Part shown: positions 12,083 through 39,232 of the stretch, piece by piece
Layout: the number at the start of each line of letters is the position of its first letter
Numbering within the stretch: the first letter of the stretch is position 1
Source of the DNA: Rachycentron canadum
Taxonomy: Eukaryota > Chordata > Actinopteri > Carangiformes > Rachycentridae
Assembly (NCBI GenBank): GCA_038496675.1
Contig: CM076650.1
Location: forward strand, 6,753,841 to 6,817,840
Direction: 5' to 3'
Length of the DNA: 64,000 bases
Made by a program: the position numbers and the translations under genes
The notes under the pieces: generated by a model
Seen by the model: only the letters and a program-made list of their open reading frames with translations
Told to the model about the DNA's origin: nothing
The model's database searches: none

Positions 12083-15000
12083 TGTGCTTCCCTATAATAA
12101 GGATGGTGAAATCAAGCAGGTTATTGCTCAAAGCTTCCCCAGACAACCTCAAAGAGTGGGATCACCCTTGGAAAAAGAAGGACACTGGATCCACGAGTGG
12201 GACACAATAGCAGTGGACTGCCATCTTGTGGACACTGACATAGTGGAAACTATTGGCCTGGGCCAGGATTCAGTGCTGATAATTACAGTTATTCAGTGGA
12301 ATTATAGTGATGTCATGAAAGATACACAATTTTAACTTCTACTTTAAACCAATGGTAACAATAAATATCATAAATACTAAAACTTTAAAAGGCACAAAAC
12401 AGAAATATAATTTTTTGAAGGTGTGACATCTATTGGCCTTCATATTACTTCATATTACAATATGGCTTAACGCAATGAAACAACAACAGTTTAATTAGTT
12501 AACATTACTATACCTAAAACATACTGTAATTACAGGATAAAATAGATTATGGCTCTGGTATCAATCCCAGCAAATTACTACAAAAAAGTGCCCACTCCCA
12601 ATGTTCTGGCCCATCCGTCCTCTTTCTTTCATTCACAGGACAGGATGAGGAGCTCAGTGAGCGTTCAGTCAGTTATGTTGCAGCATTACAGCATTTCCCC
12701 AACAGCTGACATAACCTTTTTTTTTTCTCAACACACCTGTTTGCAATGCTGTGTAATTACTACATATGGTGTGTTTGAATATGTCACCATTCTCACCCTT
12801 AACATACATTAATTAATTCCTGTTGTGGTTGAGGATTATACTCACATGATCATATATTAAGTGTGCCATAAAGGTTTAGTGCATAAGACCACCACGCCCA
12901 TGACGCTATGGAAAAAGGGGAATCAACCAGTCATCTCTAACATCTGCTGCTCTCCATATCAATGCTCTGGACAGACAATATCTGGTGTGTTATTGCCAAG
13001 CTCGAGTCTGTGTTTCCTAGAAGATGCAGGGCTTTATGTTATACAGTGACATCACTTATTACAGAGTGCATTAAACCCCCTTTGTCATAGTTTAGTCCTG
13101 TTATGGTCTAATTTGGAAAAGCTTGTGCTACAGGAGCACACATGGGATAAAATCCTTACTTAAACTTGAATACAACTTACAATCACAAAGAGGCCTGATT
13201 TAATCTTTATGAAAACACAGAGACTGTGGTCCCTGTAGATTAAAATGGCACAGTGAATCATTGGCCTGCTTAGCTGCACATTTACATGTTGGCTCCCAGC
13301 ACACCACAGGGTGGAGACAACAGTTTGTGGCCAGATGACTTGTGTTTAGACTATAATAAACTGGCTGCCCGTTGTTGCAGGCTGAAGATACAGCTGTGCT
13401 AGCTTTGGTGCATTTTCCTTGTTCTAATCACTAATGGACTTGGGAACTAGGTCAGTTACCTAATCACTATATAGCTCTGTGTGCAAGCATCTACCAATCT
13501 AAAAGGTGGTAGATTCTGATGACACACCTATTTTATTTATTTATTCATTTTTAAAAAAATATATTTTATTTATCAATCAATCTTATTTTTTATCTTCGAA
13601 CACGATCCTTCACCTATGGACCTTAACCAGTGTGTAAATAATGCAAATAGCCACCAGATCACCAGGTAACAATATCCAGGACTAGTCTAAACTGAATGAC
13701 TGGTTGCATTGTGTGAGTTTAAAACATGGGCTTATATTAATAGCACACGTTTAGTAAAGTATGTCTGTATGGACCTCACAGTACTGGGTTAAAATATCTG
13801 TTTGCAGTACAGACTATGAATGAATACAATAGTTCTAGCACGATTAAACTGCACAAACCTGGGAGGATACATGTACATAGTTGAACATGGGAGGATTTCT
13901 GCAGCAGTATGTAACCCTAAAATGACTAGCAGTGTCACCTCCAAAAGAAAATGTTAACACCCCAATTGATAGAAATCATACAATAAAGAGAGCTATACAT
14001 TGATAATAGCACAATACAGTTTTCAAGTATTCAAAACCTGATCTCTTCTTAAAAACCAGTCTAACTGGACTTTACTTAAAATATTAGTGAAGAGGGTCGA
14101 TAGATTGATAATACATTTAACTGATCAAGGTTTACAGTTGTTTAAGAAAAGAAGGCTAGAAGCTGGGTGTGTTGGGATGTTTTCCTTCTCAGAGTCAAAA
14201 CATGTTTCTTTTAAAGCCAAAATACATACCCAAAGATTTCTGGTATGCTAAACTAGAATGTAACATAAAATGACCAAAGTCAGGCTTTCACATGTGACAA
14301 AGACTTAACTTTGAACATTGTCACGTAACAGACACATAAATACTTAAACGCCATATGACACCGGCATGCGGGCAGGCAGCAGACACTACTAAGCTTGTCT
14401 AACCACATCCTGCAGATAAGATAGACTCCTGCCTGAGAGTCCTCTCCACACCAAGTTTCAACAGGCTGTCTGGCATAGACACATTTGGGATTACATGTAT
14501 TTAAAAAAATTCTGTAAATGAAGACAGATTGTAACTAAATTTGCTGAGCACTGTTATGCCTTAATTTGTTTAGCTGCAGTGGTACCATGAATATGGATTT
14601 CACAATCTTCTTGTGAATCAAAAGATAATGGAACTAATTGAACAATGGCTGCACAGATGATCAGGGGTGCATGATCCCATGCACCATCTGCAAACAATCT
14701 GCAGGAAAGCTTGCAAATAGTGTCAGCCTAATGGAGCAGGGCTAGTAGTTAACTGGCTGCAAATTAATCAGGCATATGAAAGGGGCAAGGTATGGTGTGC
14801 CGTGGTTTGTCATTCCCTACAGTTCAGTATCCTGGATACAAGCTAACCTGATGTGGGAGAGAGGGATGGGTAACAACAATGAGCTAATTGTGCATTGAGC
14901 TGTGTCAGCCAAAAAGCAAAGACTCATGTCATCATGCCTCTCAAACTATGGAAGAACGTGGCTCAACAATGTTGCACAATGTTCAGTCAAGCAGCAAAAA

Positions 15001-15487
15001 CGCTGTGAAATTTGAGACCTGAAATTTCTAGATTACAACTGTGCAATATTTACAGTTATTCAATGAAGAGGATATAGAAAAAAAGGGGGGGGAAATCTAT
15101 ATTATTATACCACATCATATATAAAATTGTGTAATCTTGTGTGCACTTTGCTCATAATCTGAGCAGTCACACATTCTAGCAACATAAGAAAGGGACTGAA
15201 TAAGAATGTGCAGCCAGGAGTCCAAATCACTTAGCCAGTCATGTGACCGACAGCATGTAGAAGTCTCTATGAGATGAGATCTATGTTCACCCAACTTACA
15301 AACAGGGAAATATTATTGGGAAATGGTATAATTTGTATAATCATGTGCACTTTCACTTAAACACACACAAAGTCAGTGTCCAACAAAAGAAGGCACAAAT
15401 GGCAGCAGATTGATGGTTTACTTACTAGCTGCTGGAATCATGAATGTTATGACCAACAAAGAATGTCTCAATCATGTCATAATAATA

Positions 15488-16168
15488 CACTCACTGAGCA
15501 CTTTAATAGGAATACCTCTACACACTCTTACTAACTGCCCATTCAGCCAATCATGTGGCAGCAGTGCTGTGTATAAAGTCATGCTGATACAAGTCAGGAG
15601 CGTCGGTCAATGTTCATTTCAAACATCAGAGTGAAGAAAAATGTGAATTCAGAAGAGCAGCCTAGAGCAGAAATCTGAGGCTGCTGTGGGCATGGGCTCA
15701 TAACTGGACAATTGAAGATTAGAGAAATGTAGCCTGCTGTGATCAATCTCATTTTTAGAGTTTGGCATCTACAGCAGAGACCCAACAGTATAGACATGTG
15801 GTGGTCGTGGTGTAATGACTTGGGAAATGTTTTCTTCAATAGCTACTTCCAGGATGATGATGCTCCATGCCACAAATCAAAAGTTGTCTCAACCTGGTTT
15901 CATGACCATGACAATAAGTTCACTGTAGTCCAGAGGCCTCTCCAGTCTCTAGATCTGACTACAATAGAAAACCTTTGGGATGTGGTAGAACAGGAGATTA
16001 GCAGCATAAATGTGCACCTGACAAATCTGCAAAAATGAAGTGATACAGTCATGTCAACATGGAGCACAATCTCAAAGGAATATTTTATATATATTGTATG
16101 TGAATCTAAGCAAAGAGGGTTTCTACCCAGTATTAGTATGATGCTCCTAAGAAAGTACTCGGTGTGTG
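15488..16168 (+). mobile_element. internally deleted Tc1/mariner element
   Basis: Bounded by TA dinucleotides (15486-15487 and 16169-16170), the Tc1/mariner target duplication. The left end begins CACTCACTGAGCACTTTAAT. The reverse complement of the right end begins CACACACCGAGTACTTTCTT, so the two form imperfect terminal inverted repeats of about 29 bp with roughly three-quarters identity. The interior matches, by memory, a Tc1-like element widespread in fishes whose full length is about 1.2-1.3 kb. Segments around 15650-15780 and 15800-16060 follow its transposase region with two internal deletions. The element is non-autonomous and sits inside an ARFIP1 intron. Confidence 0.85.
15843..16038 (+). 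pseudogene. Tc1-type transposase C-terminal remnant
   Basis: The plus-strand frame shows FQDDDAPCHKSKVV, then WFHDHDNKFTVVQRPLQSLD and TTIENLWDVVEQEI, ending at a stop at 16036. This is the end of a Tc1 DDE transposase: the second catalytic Asp lies in the 'DNAPCH'-like motif, and the 'SPDLNPIENLWD' motif is degraded (SLDLTTIENLWD). The N-terminal DNA-binding domains and first catalytic Asp are missing through the internal deletions, so no active enzyme can be made. Confidence 0.85.
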
Positions 16169-16617
16169 TATTTTGTATAATAAACAAAAAACACTTTGAC
16201 ATAAGGCAACATTAATATAAGGCAGAAAATTGAGCAAAGCTTTGGTTATCCCCAAAGGAACATCACAGAGTAGCACACTAAAAATCAGCAAGAAAGCCAC
16301 CAACTGCAACAGCTATGCAGCAGCTGTTTCTCTAAAACCTCAAGCAAATGAATGAATAAAATCTGAAACACAACTACATACACAAGAGGAGGGAAAAAAA
16401 CACAATCATGGCTATAACTCAGGTTCATGTTAATGATTATATCATAAAACTCCACGACAAAGATCAATCCAATAATAAATTGATTCAATAGTAAAGAGAA
16501 AACCTCCACCAGAGTAAATCGAGATCAAAAGAGCAACGTGAACAGGTGTGCAGTAAGGAAGTGCAAGAAGAAGCCAGTGCTAGAAAGCTGATTGACCAAA
16601 GTGAAGTTAAATATCAC

Positions 16618-16997
16618 CTTTGTTTCAGTGTCTCCACTTTCCACTGGTGTTTCAGCTCTTTCCACGTGATGATTTGTCGTGTGTCCCCCTCTGCCTACAC
16701 TGTCAGACATGTCTGCTGCATCACCGTCCCTGCACGTCACCACACTCTCACTATGAATGCCCTCATCCTCCTCCTCATTATCCTTGCCACTGTTTTCTGC
16801 ATTTTCTTCATCACTGTCAATAGCAATCTCGTACAGCTCCTCATCCGTGCAATCTCTTCCCATGTGGTTGTCTACACTTTCCTGTTTCGAATAATCACTC
16901 AAACTCCCCTCTGCTTTGTCAGCATCCTCACAATCCATCTGAGGGTCCTCAGCTGAGGTCCTCTCCGATTCAGCCTCAAGACTAACTTCAGACATAC
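16618..16997 (-). CDS. ARFIP1: acidic upstream exon, possible N-terminal extension of arfaptin-1
   Basis: The acceptor is TTTTCAG at 16999-16998. The exon opens GT, then ATG at 16995, and stays open for 126 codons to the donor AAAG/GTGATA at 16617. The product begins MSEVSLEAESERTSAEDPQM and contains DCTDEELYEIAIDSDEE. Asp plus Glu make up 40 of 126 residues, with only about nine Lys/Arg. The last codon ends in phase 0 and the next exon (to 12091) adds GGA AGC ACA before the core ATG, so the frames join to give about 504 residues. A stop (TAG, 17820-17818) lies in frame upstream in the preceding exon, which fixes ATG 16995 as the first start. Skipping this exon would give the ordinary 375-residue form. 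I do not recognise the acidic sequence. It could instead be a separate gene, but no other partner exon is visible. Confidence 0.55.
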
Positions 16998-17640
16998 CTG
17001 AAAACAGACAAATAGAGGAGTATGAATAGGTCCTATCAACCAGGGCTGCTTTCTTATGGTGCGCTTCAACCCAGTTTGTGTATGTATATGTATCAGTACA
17101 TTCAAGAGCTAAATTGACCTGACTTTGTATATGCTTCACATAAATTACAGATCTGAGTTAACTGCTGGTAAAGCAACGTTAAAGTGTGCATTTCCAGGTT
17201 TTCATATCTCTGCAGGTAAAAAAAAAAAATGACCAAATTATGTTGTGGTTACTGAGAGGAGATTTATGACATTACAAAGAGAGTGAGGCGGAGGCTAATA
17301 CTTTGACATTACAGCCGTTGTCAAGCTGTTTGCTCTTTATCTCTCTGTAACATCACACACCGGAACTAGCTCTAAGGTTTAGCAAGGTTAGGTGAACTAC
17401 CTGTTGCAGTCACAGTCACGTGACTAACGAGGGCATCCAAAAGTGGTAAAAATAGTTAATAATGCCGGACACGTTATTAAAATACATTTGTTATGTTGCA
17501 CGGTAAAGGATAAGCCAACAGAATGTGTCTGGAAAGCAAACATCCAACAAATCTTTCTGTGGCTTCACCTTCCAGTCAGTTAGCTTAAGGCTAACCACTA
17601 ATTTGAGTTAACGCGAATGTATCAGAGCCGTTGACGTGTT

Positions 17641-17665
17641 GTTAGCTAACGTTAACGTAGCTAAC
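17641..17665. repeat. promoter palindrome GTTAGCTA-A-CGTTAACG-TAGCTAAC
   Basis: Two 8-bp inverted arms (GTTAGCTA and TAGCTAAC) flank a palindromic core CGTTAACG, with one extra A the only break in symmetry. It lies in the first intron of the minus-strand ARFIP1 transcript, close to the shared promoter. Related GCTAGC/GCTAAC words recur nearby at about 18822, 18891 and 19268. Confidence 0.8.
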
Positions 17666-17801
17666 AACAGGTATCGCAGAAGACGAACTGCTTGAAACAC
17701 TTAACCGAAAGCACTTTGAATTGTTAAATCTTTCTCATTTTTTTTCCCCAGCAGATATGCAACTGGGGAATGGCGATGATCAAAAGTTTAGTTAACATTA
17801 C

Positions 17802-17900
17802 CTTTCTGCGGCCGTGGCTAACTATTTAGCTGTGGGTTGTTAGCCGTTGTAGAAGTTCGCTTAAATCCTCGTTGGTCCGATCTGGGAGTTTTCTTCAAAG
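17802..17900 (-). other. ARFIP1: ARFIP1 noncoding first exon (3' edge certain, 5' edge not)
   Basis: On the minus strand CACGGCCGCAGAAAG is followed by GTAATG, a good donor (GT at 17801-17800). The exon has stops in the frame of the downstream acidic exon, so it is 5'UTR. The transcription start is not visible and could lie anywhere from about 17850 to 18100. It can splice either to 16997 or directly to 12091. Confidence 0.5.
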
Positions 17901-18549
17901 CTAGCGCGCCTGCTGTTAATGCAAACGTTACACAGATAAACTACCAGCTTGTCATCAGCGGTCCTCGACTCTCCGCTGCCTCACTAGACTCGATGATTGA
18001 ACCCCGGAAAGACTGTGCCTCAGTGCGGGCCCTTGGCTGTCATCTGAGGCAGACTACATCATTTGCTGGCTGCGCTCTCCCCCTGCTGTTAAAGTATGGC
18101 GCCTGCACTTTGTACCAACGGTCTAAAATTAGTTTGTTCAACGATTTTTAGTGACCGAGTGCGTATTTTATGCGAAAATACACCAATAAACGGACTATAA
18201 CGGGGGGTCAAGCGTTGTTCGTCAATGCCCCCCTCAAGCTAACTACAATTTTTTTCCGTGTCGCTGGCTACAATGTGATAGTCAACAACAAACTCCATTT
18301 CCCATAAGCCCCCGGGACGGCAGACGCACACGTTACAACGTAAGCTGAAGTCTGGCTGAGGCAGTCCAGCTAGAGGCCATATTGGAATCTATGAAGTCGG
18401 CTTGCACTTTGATGGAATTGAGTGTCTGTCGTTTCGGGAGTCTTTAAATCGCTACCCCGGACTTATACCCGAGTGATTGCGCCGAGCATCCTACCTGAGA
18501 CCCTGCCAAGTCTGGACGGCAAGTTGTCTCGCTTCTTCTGTGGAAAGAA
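17803..18549. promoter_or_regulatory. head-to-head promoter region, ARFIP1 (minus) and FAM193A (plus)
   Basis: About 0.75 kb separates the ARFIP1 first-exon donor from the FAM193A ATG. It is richer in CpG than the flanks and has no TATA box at an obvious position. It contains ATGGCGCC and CCATATTGG near 18091 and 18379, which resemble YY1-type and CArG-like elements only loosely. The FAM193A 5'UTR is inside its right half. Confidence 0.6.
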
Positions 18550-33827
<15,278 letters not shown>

Positions 33828-34433
33828 GGGTGTTAGTGAGTGACTGTCAGGACACAATCAGTACCTTAACAGCTATACCAACCCACACGTTTCCCCACCC
33901 CCACCCATCCCTTGACCTCCACCCAACTGTTGTCCTCCCAGAACTTCTCTCCTGCTGTGCCCAAATCACACCCACGCTGCCTTGCTTTGTTCTTGTCGCT
34001 GTGTGGTTCCAACACAGACCCATCTGGACTGATCCACCCGCAGAACTAAAACGAAAATGAAATGAAATGACACAAAAAGAATCACAAAATGCTACTTTAC
34101 ATCTGATTAATTTTCCTTGCGTGCTTGTGTGCTTTTAGTCTGAGTTGGGCATTTCTCTTGACTGAACAAGCCATGGTCTGAAATTATTTTTCTTATACTG
34201 GCTTACCTGTAGTCAAAAAATGCTTACAATGTCTGGATGGTTTCCTTCCCAAAAAACAGAGACAATGGAAACTACAAAAAAAATGAGAAATGTAATGAAT
34301 TAAAAGCTGTATTTGAGATATTGTGGCTTACTATCCCATTGTTTCCCGTTCCTAGCACGGCATCTCATCCACATGATTGACAAGGGAATGGGCTTGGTCA
34401 GCTGGTTTCCACTCCCTGAATGCCCCCCGCCCC

Positions 34434-34460
34434 CTCACCACCACCACCACCACCACCACC
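34434..34460. repeat. (CAC)n trinucleotide repeat
   Basis: About nine CAC/ACC units in the presumed FAM193A 3'UTR. Confidence 0.9.
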
Positions 34461-37400
34461 TTCACCCTATTTCACAGAAAGGAGGAAGGCGTAATACTTG
34501 ACAATGTTCTTTTTTGGTTTTTAAGTTCTGTTTAACAAACTGTTGAGTAAAAGTGTACCAGTTACAGTTTTTGTTTTCTTGATTTTTGACCTGTAGCCAG
34601 CTTGTATCAGAAAACTTTCAGAATGAAATTGAAAAAGAACAATACTCACACTATCAATCTGTTATAGAGTGTATATTGTATTAACACTGAAGCCAAACTG
34701 GCTACTTTTAACATATTGTTAAGTAATATTAAATCTTGTCTTTCTTTTTTGAAAGATGGAATACAGTAGTATGGCAGGATTATGTGTCTTGTGTCAAACA
34801 TTATTTCCTACATGCAGCAGAAATTGTTAACAAAGGACATAGACACTTAAAACTACACATACATTTTGTCAACATTGTTTGACATGTCGGGGAAATATTC
34901 AATTCAAAATCAATCCCACTCTAATATTTGTTCATGAAGTATAAGGCTGCAGTAAGCAGCTAGTTAGCTTAGCAGCATGGCAGGCCCAGGAGGAGGTTGT
35001 ACTGTAGACATTTTATTTTGTCTTTATTTCCCCAGTACCAAATAGTACATTCAAGCTGAAGTTTATTAACAGAAAATGAATTTATTATGGTACTGATTGC
35101 TTGTCATTTTGCACCAAAATGCCCAATAATTCAAAGATGTAGCTTCTCTGAATGTTTGTTAGTTTATGACTGTTAATCTGAAGCTAACGTCATTTGAATA
35201 TGTTCACTTGGGCTTCAGTGAATATTGAGTTTTTGTGACATTTCACTCACTAAAGCAGCTGACGTTGATCGTTAAAAAATGCCAGATCTAACTAAAATGA
35301 TTCTGGTTGTAGTCCTATAGTACTATTATAGAAAACCTAGTGCAAGCAATAGCTAGTCCAGGGGATAATTGCTTGATACAAACCAATACGTGGTGTATTC
35401 GTCTGTCTAAGCTGTTTTAGCAAACTAAAACAGTTCAGGTCTAAAAACAGTTGGTTTTTTGCTTTTTTTTTGCTTTTTTTTTTTTTTTTATTTTATTTTT
35501 TTTTTAGTGTCAGAACAAGATGAAAGCCACTCGGAGGTGATGTGCTACTTCACTGGCGCTAACCTGCCGAGCACAAAGACTGAAAATGTTGACAACTGTT
35601 AAAAAATATCAACCAGCACCTATAAAGTCAGCTAAAAAGCTGCTAACAGTATTTCAGTTTCATTTTTAATGCAAAATGTCACAGCGGAATCAGTCTTTAC
35701 CTCTAGCTAACTTGGTAAGCATGTGAATGAGCGCAAAAAAAAAAAAAAGTAAAGTGAGAAAAAGGCCAAGTTGCTTCACGATATAAATGGGACCGAGCAA
35801 TAATATGTACCACTTGCACTTTAGAAGGAGTGTTACCTGTTGGTGCTGTCTGCATGTTTGTGGTTACACAAGGTTGTAGGGTGAGTCACGCTCTCGGATA
35901 CGAGTTCCTTTTGGGAAATCCACTAATTGATAGTCATAATCAATCTAGAAGGCTAATGAACTGAGTCAAGTATATCCCAAAGTTGTTTCAATTCTACAAT
36001 AGTAGGTCACAAAACAAATCATGCATTTACATGTAGCTCTATTTCATATATGCACATGAAACTCTAGGGAAAATTAAACTGAGGCAGTTATGAAATCAAG
36101 TACATTCCCTCTGGGTAAAGTGAGCATGAAATGAGGTCATGCTTTGGTTTATCTAGATGTAGATGAGTTAATGCATACCTTTCATAGTGTACATCAGCTG
36201 TGGTATTTCTGCTAAACGAATCCCTGCTGAGCATCTCTTTCTGCCATGTAGCGCTAAAAAATATCATTAAGTATCTGAGCTTTACTTTGTATTCATTTCA
36301 AACTCAAAAAGACTAGACTAGAAATGGTTTTAAGAAACTCTTGATTTAAAAAAAAAAAAAAAAGTCCAAATATTGTGCTATCTAAGTACAGCATGTTCGT
36401 AGCTTGTGTTCAGGGGCACTTGGATTAAGTGGAAGAGGAAGTGAGTTGCAGTAATGTTCTTCAGTGACTGCTTCCTCTTGACTTTTCCAAGTGTAACGCT
36501 TAAAACCCAGGGATTTCACTCTGAAAAATTACCACTCTTAAAAATTTGATGAATGAGGGAACTGTGGTAAGTGCACTTCATGTAAGAGTAGACAAAAGGT
36601 TTTGCTTTGTTATAGAGCCACAGCAGATATGACTCATAATTTATTTCAGGTATGAATGACTGTCTGGCTATTCTAGAGTGTGCTCGGTCTCAGTCACCGG
36701 TGATGTAACAGCGGATATACCACATTTGAGCAAATGCCCCACAAAACTACGCAAATGTAGGCAAGTCAAAATCACCTAGCAAAATGTCTGAGAGGCTAAC
36801 GTAGGCCGTGATCTTATTTTAACATCAAAATGGCACAGATTTTTATTTTTTGATACATGCCACTTAAGTCAAACTCCGCTCCCCTCCTCTCCCTAAAATG
36901 TACATTTTTTTAATCTGTAGAAAAAGCTCCCATTGTGTGTAGGTACTTTCAAAAAGATTTATTTGATTTGAAAATTTGCCTAAAAATGGTCTTGTTTAAT
37001 GAAAGGAAACACAATGGTGCACTCACAGCAGTCTGACAATGACAGGGTTAGGATTATTAAAAGGGATCAGAGCTGTCTTGTAGCTTGTAATCACAACGCT
37101 GATCTTTTCATTGTCAACTGCCTGGAGCACTTCAGGATCACATACATTTCCACAGAGGGAATGCCCCCCCTCGCCTCCTGGCCACAATCTGCCACCGCGC
37201 TCTTTTTGATAGCTGAAACCTTCAACTTCCTTACCAAGAAGCCTCAATAAAACACTCAGCATTAATACCAGCCACCTCAACTAACATACGTTGAATTAAA
37301 ATGATCCACTCAAGTCGGCAGCAATCCATTTTCACATAAACTCGTCTGTTTTTTTGGGAATTCCCTCATGATGGCGGGAAATTCCCATTCTTTTAGGATA

Positions 37401-38235
37401 TACACAAGATTAAAGGCCATATCTATCCATTCTTTATTTGTCTGGATAAGTGTCAGGCTGAAGTTTACCCTCTGTGTTCAAGTATACGACTGCTACATCA
37501 GTACATCCTGATGCTTTGAAACCTGGTTCCAACAGGAACTGATCTACCACTGTCACCTGACTGTTCTTACTAGTTCTTTGTTTCTTAGAAAAGTTCCCAG
37601 ACATTCAGGTGGGGACTTGTGACCTATTTTTTTCCACTCTCAGATTGGTGGGTAGAGCGTTTGTGTGGAATTTCAGTCACTTACAGACCCTTTTATAAAC
37701 GTGTGGGTGTGCACCAGTGGTGGTGGTGGGGGGGAATCCCTAGCAGACAGCTCATGGCCTTTTTAGGGCTCATTGTGTATTTTTGCCAATGTGCATGTGG
37801 TCGACTTTTAGACAAGATATTCAAGTTGCCCTTTAAAGCCAGAATTAGACCCAGTCATTTTGTGGGCTCGTGAATTAGAGGCAGGCTGTTCAGTTATGTA
37901 AATGAAATTACTGTGTCAGCCACAAATATTGTCCCTAGCTATCTGAATGTTATCATGTGACGTGGTTGGGTGTCAGTTGAAGGCTGTGCCATGTACCATC
38001 TTTCAAACGTCTTCCTTTTGTTTTCAAAAGTAGTCAGAATATTTCATTCTAGTTTTGATAAATGGAATTGTAATTGATTACCAAGTCTGATTTTTACCCC
38101 AAAAATCTAAAAATGTTGGGATTTTCTTAAAAATTTCTTTTTACATTTCGCGAAATATGTCTGCTTTGATTACAGGGATTTGGATGAGAAGATGGATACC
38201 ACACGTGTGTGTACCAAGACAATGACAGTAACCTT

Positions 38236-38480
38236 TAGTAATTGGGTTAGCTTAGCTTAGCATGGAAACGGGGAAGAAAGTTCTCTTGGTTATGGTCAGT
38301 GGTTACAAAATGGGGTTTTTATGATTATCAGTGAGTCAGACTTGCTCTTTCTAACAGCCTTTGTGCTAAGCTATGCTACCAAATGCTTGGTAGCTTCATA
38401 TTTACCTTACAGTCATGAGAAGTATTAATTTTCTCAATTATCTCTTGATAACAGTGAATTAGCTAGTTTCCTCAAAAATA
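38236..38480. repeat. dispersed repeat fragment with TTAGCTTAGC core
   Basis: Contains GTTAGCTTAGCTTAGC at 38246-38261, identical over 16 bases to 52837-52852, followed by CATGGAAACGGGGAAG. This resembles the common fish repeat also seen near 5.1 and 57.4 kb. Confidence 0.4.
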
Positions 38481-38584
38481 TCAGAGTGAAAATGTCAGAA
38501 GAAAGCCTTTTTAAGTGATCTATAAATATATTTGATAATACAGTGGTATATAAAGACCATGACTTTTGCTGTGTAGCAGCTACT

Positions 38585-38590
38585 TTTATT
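38585..38590 (-). terminator. poly(A) signal AATAAA (minus) after the unidentified reading frame
   Basis: TTTATT on the plus strand, 215 bases beyond the TGA at 38805 in minus-strand sense. Its placement fits a short 3'UTR for the coding-like exon at 38805-39029. Confidence 0.3.
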
Positions 38591-38804
38591 GTTCTGCTTA
38601 TGAATTTAAATTAATTTGTAACTGTTCTCTTTTGAACATTACATAGTCTGATCAGAAAACAATGCAGTCAAAGTGTATGTTCTCACACATGAATGCACGG
38701 CTGTATGGCTGTGTCTTCTCTATGCACTGCAACTGCCTACTTCCTTTTAGAAGCGGGGATGTCCAGCTTCCTGTGCTTACTACATCAAACCCATGACAAC
38801 TGAT

Positions 38805-39029
38805 TCACCAAACATCACTGTTTGTGTCAAAATGATACTTTGCAGCCACTGACTGCAGAATCTTTTTAGTCACCGACTGATCTGCAGGCAGTTTGCTGAG
38901 GGTTTGGATGTAACCTGAGCTACCATCACCCTGTAGAGTTTGCTTCAGCCTCACAACAGCTGGGAATCTGGCTGTCACTGTACAGCGTGCCCATTCAGGC
39001 AGGGCTGGGAAGGGGTTTTCCACTGCACA
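38805..39029 (-). CDS. coding-like terminal exon, unidentified
   Basis: On the minus strand, after a candidate acceptor (GTGTGTTTAG, or TGCAG six bases later), a frame reads CAVENPFPALPEWARCTVTA, then RFPAVVRLKQTLQGDGSSGY, and ends KYHFDTNSDVW at a TGA (38805-38807). It uses CTG, GTG, CAG and GCC codons as in the real exons nearby and unlike the AT-rich surroundings. A minus-strand AATAAA follows at 38590-38585. I do not recognise the protein. It may be the last exon of a small gene that overlaps TNIP2, or a gene fragment. Upstream coding could include the segment at 39745-39896. The acceptor is only moderate, so this may still be chance. Confidence 0.35.
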   Translation of the reverse strand, partial: CAVENPFPALPEWARCTVTARFPAVVRLKQTLQGDGSSGYIQTLSKLPADQSVTKKILQSVAAKYHFDTNSDVW

Positions 39030-39232
39030 CTAAACACACACGTGACATAGATGGACACACAAACACACACTTTAAGACGTGCACACAGATTTAGATGAAG
39101 CAGTGCCAGCATTTTCGTGGTTGTTGTTGTCGTGATGTGTAGTTGCAGCTCGAGGCTGCAGACTGTGACAAGAATTAAGGTAAACCATGCAATAATAAAC
39201 GTATGCAAAGCTGTAAACAATCTAAACAATCT

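Larger units (their letters stand above)
12083..16617. other. ARFIP1 5' intron
   Basis: Minus-strand intron between the acceptor at 12093-12092 (TTATTATAG, then GGAAGCACA and the core ATG) and the donor at 16617-16616 (AAAG then GTGATA). It holds a deleted Tc1-type transposon at 15488-16168. Otherwise I see only AT-rich unique DNA. The stretch around 14540-14950 looks repeat-free and could be conserved, but I cannot test that. Confidence 0.55.
33828..38570. other. FAM193A 3'UTR and convergent intergenic region
   Basis: No gene recognised. The FAM193A 3'UTR starts at 33828. Candidate plus-strand poly(A) signals are ATTAAA at 34299-34304 and AATAAA at 37246-37251; I cannot tell which is used. 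A (CAC)n tract lies at 34434-34460 and T/A-rich runs at about 35470-35505 and 36347-36363. Patches at 34950-35720 and 38236-38480 contain TTAGCTTAGC-type words shared with dispersed repeats elsewhere in the window. The open frames at 36999-37280 on both strands look accidental. Confidence 0.5.

Noticed and set aside
12030..12335. 101-codon plus-strand frame antisense to the ARFIP1 core first exon
   Set aside because: Half of it is the antisense of a real exon and the rest has no recognisable feature or splice context.
36999..37280. Overlapping open frames on both strands downstream of FAM193A
   Set aside because: No domain, no good splice sites, and ordinary composition; the AATAAA at 37246 suggests untranslated sequence at most.
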